From the NCBI GenBank assembly GCA_035534615.1, contig DATLRO010000071.1, positions 1-14,155 on the forward strand: a stretch of 14,155 nucleotides of DNA, read 5' to 3'. Under the pieces are notes generated by a model, which worked only from the letters and a program-made list of their open reading frames with translations, did no database searches and was not told the origin of the DNA. A program made the position numbers and the translations under genes. Below, piece by piece: positions 13,100 through 14,155 of the stretch (the stretch's first letter is position 1; each line of letters opens with the position of its first letter). The DNA is from JAGWRA01 sp035534615 (GTDB lineage Bacteria; Acidobacteriota; Vicinamibacteria; Vicinamibacterales; CAVVIG01).

Positions 13100-14155
13100 T
13101 CAGGCCCGCCTGGGGCGCGTGAGCAGGAAGGCCATGACGATCATGACGGCCGCCACGACGCTCGCCCAGGAATAGATGGCGCTCAGGCGCATCGCACCGG
13201 AATCGACCAGCGGGCCGACGGCGAACGACGCGATCCCGTAGCCGAACATGTAGGCCGCGATCAGTTCCCCCGCCATCAACTCGGCGAGCCGCGGAAACTG
13301 CTCTTCCGCAAAGCCGACCGAGAGCGGGAGGAAGGCCGAGCAGGCGAGGCCGGCCAGCCCGAACGCGGCGATCGCCGAGCCCGGCGTCGCGGCATGCGGC
13401 ACGGCGAGAAACGCGGCGAGGAGCAGCACCGGCAGCGCGCGATAGATCAGGCGTGGCGGGAACCGGACCGTGGTCATCGCGACGGCGAGCCGTCCCAGGG
13501 TCACCATGGCCCAGAAGGCGGTCAGGGCGAGTCCGGCCTCGCGCGCCGGAAGGCGCTGCTCGCCGCGCAGATACAGGATGGCCCAGTTGCCGAAGAGCGT
13601 CTCGCTGATGCCGTAGAGCGCCACGAGTCCCACGAACGCCCAGAGCCGTCCGGAGATCGCGCCGAGCAGGGCGAACGGGCCGCCGGAAGGGAGCGACGGC
13701 GCGGCCGCGTCGATGGTCAGCGGCTGCGTCGCGCCAGCCGCCGCGAGGAGCAGAAGAAACGCGCCGACCACGGCCGGAATCCACCACCACGTGCGGCCGC
13801 TGGCGGCCGTCACGAAGACCGGCGCGAGCGCGGTGCCGGCGCCGAGCAGGGTGTGGAGCGCCGTGAGCGCCGCCTCCCCATGGTCGGGAAAGAAGCCGGG
13901 GGCGAGGCTGTTGAGCGCGGTGAGCGTCGACCCGAATCCGCCCCCCAGCGCCAGCATGGCGACGAGCAGGATGACGTAGGACGGCACGTGCGCGCCCATG
14001 AACGCCGCGCTCAGCGCCGTCAGTCCCATCGCCAGCACGTCGAGCAGCACGCCGGCCAGCAGCAGGCGCTTGAGCCCCCAGCGAAGCACCAGCAGGCCGC
14101 CCGCCGCCGAGGCGGCAATCGCGGCCGCGACCATCGGCACGAACAGCGCGCCGTA
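13100..14155 (-). CDS. MFS transporter, N-terminus beyond the window
   Basis: This is an inner-membrane major facilitator superfamily permease. The frame is open to the window edge at 14155 and already reads YGALFVPMVAAAIAASAAGG there. The first transmembrane segment is therefore outside the window and about 351 residues are visible. Hydrophobic segments alternate with short basic loops; RWGLKRLLLAG after the first visible helix corresponds to the conserved loop between helices 2 and 3 (G-x-K/R-R). LALGGGFGSTLTALNSLAPG and LLGAGTALAPVFV resemble the sugar/fucose-permease branch, but the substrate cannot be assigned. It ends RPRRA at TGA 13100-13102. The MOCOS-like gene follows 214 bp downstream on the same strand and may be co-transcribed. 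Confidence 0.85.
   Translation of the reverse strand, partial: YGALFVPMVAAAIAASAAGGLLVLRWGLKRLLLAGVLLDVLAMGLTALSAAFMGAHVPSYVILLVAMLALGGGFGSTLTALNSLAPGFFPDHGEAALTALHTLLGAGTALAPVFVTAASGRTWWWIPAVVGAFLLLLAAAGATQPLTIDAAAPSLPSGGPFALLGAISGRLWAFVGLVALYGISETLFGNWAILYLRGEQRLPAREAGLALTAFWAMVTLGRLAVAMTTVRFPPRLIYRALPVLLLAAFLAVPHAATPGSAIAAFGLAGLACSAFLPLSVGFAEEQFPRLAELMAGELIAAYMFGYGIASFAVGPLVDSGAMRLSAIYSWASVVAAVMIVMAFLLTRPRRA

Overview
The window is GC-rich bacterial DNA. A secreted multi-Asp-box (sortilin/BNR-type) protein, starts that look leaderless, and a housekeeping-like block of YgjP-type protease, MOCOS-like class V aminotransferase and MFS permease would fit an environmental bacterium such as an Acidobacteriota member. 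That placement is an inference from gene content only; there is no taxonomic marker in the window.

Left part (1-3655), accessory DNA. An apparently intact IS3-family insertion sequence (orfA, orfB and both inverted ends) lies directly against the 3' remnant of an interrupted plus-strand gene. A frameshifted minus-strand gene follows. Divergent from it is an intact 398-residue PIN-like protein of the 'YLDQ' type often seen among defence genes. The part ends in a 55-nt 3' half of tRNA-Leu(GAG) with no 5' half, which is the classic scar of integration into a tRNA gene. In this orientation the integrated element lies to the left of the fragment, so the IS, the broken genes and the PIN-like gene would belong to a genomic island.

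Middle (3656-7316). About 330 bp of hairpin-rich noncoding DNA precedes a 1093-residue exported beta-propeller protein with about eleven Asp-boxes. It is closed by a perfect 15-bp terminator hairpin.

Right-middle (7317-10690). There are two unrelated class II Fic proteins in tandem. The first is fused to an AbiEi-like N-terminal region, and the second is of DUF4172-Fic-winged-helix architecture. Between them lies a regulatory array: a 54-bp unit present twice with exact spacing of its conserved blocks, ending in a perfect inverted repeat that covers the predicted -10, transcription start and start codon of the second fic gene. Directly downstream is a decayed minus-strand remnant of an AbiEi-type antitoxin. 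The likely purpose is tightly autoregulated, toxin-antitoxin-like AMPylation; this is inferred.

Right part (10722-14155). A YgjP-like zinc protease, apparently leaderless, is convergent with a minus-strand pair: an MFS permease (cut by the window end) followed by a MOCOS-like PLP enzyme without a MOSC domain.

All other long open frames, including 300-550-codon antisense frames over the propeller and aminotransferase genes, are shadows caused by high GC and were left out.
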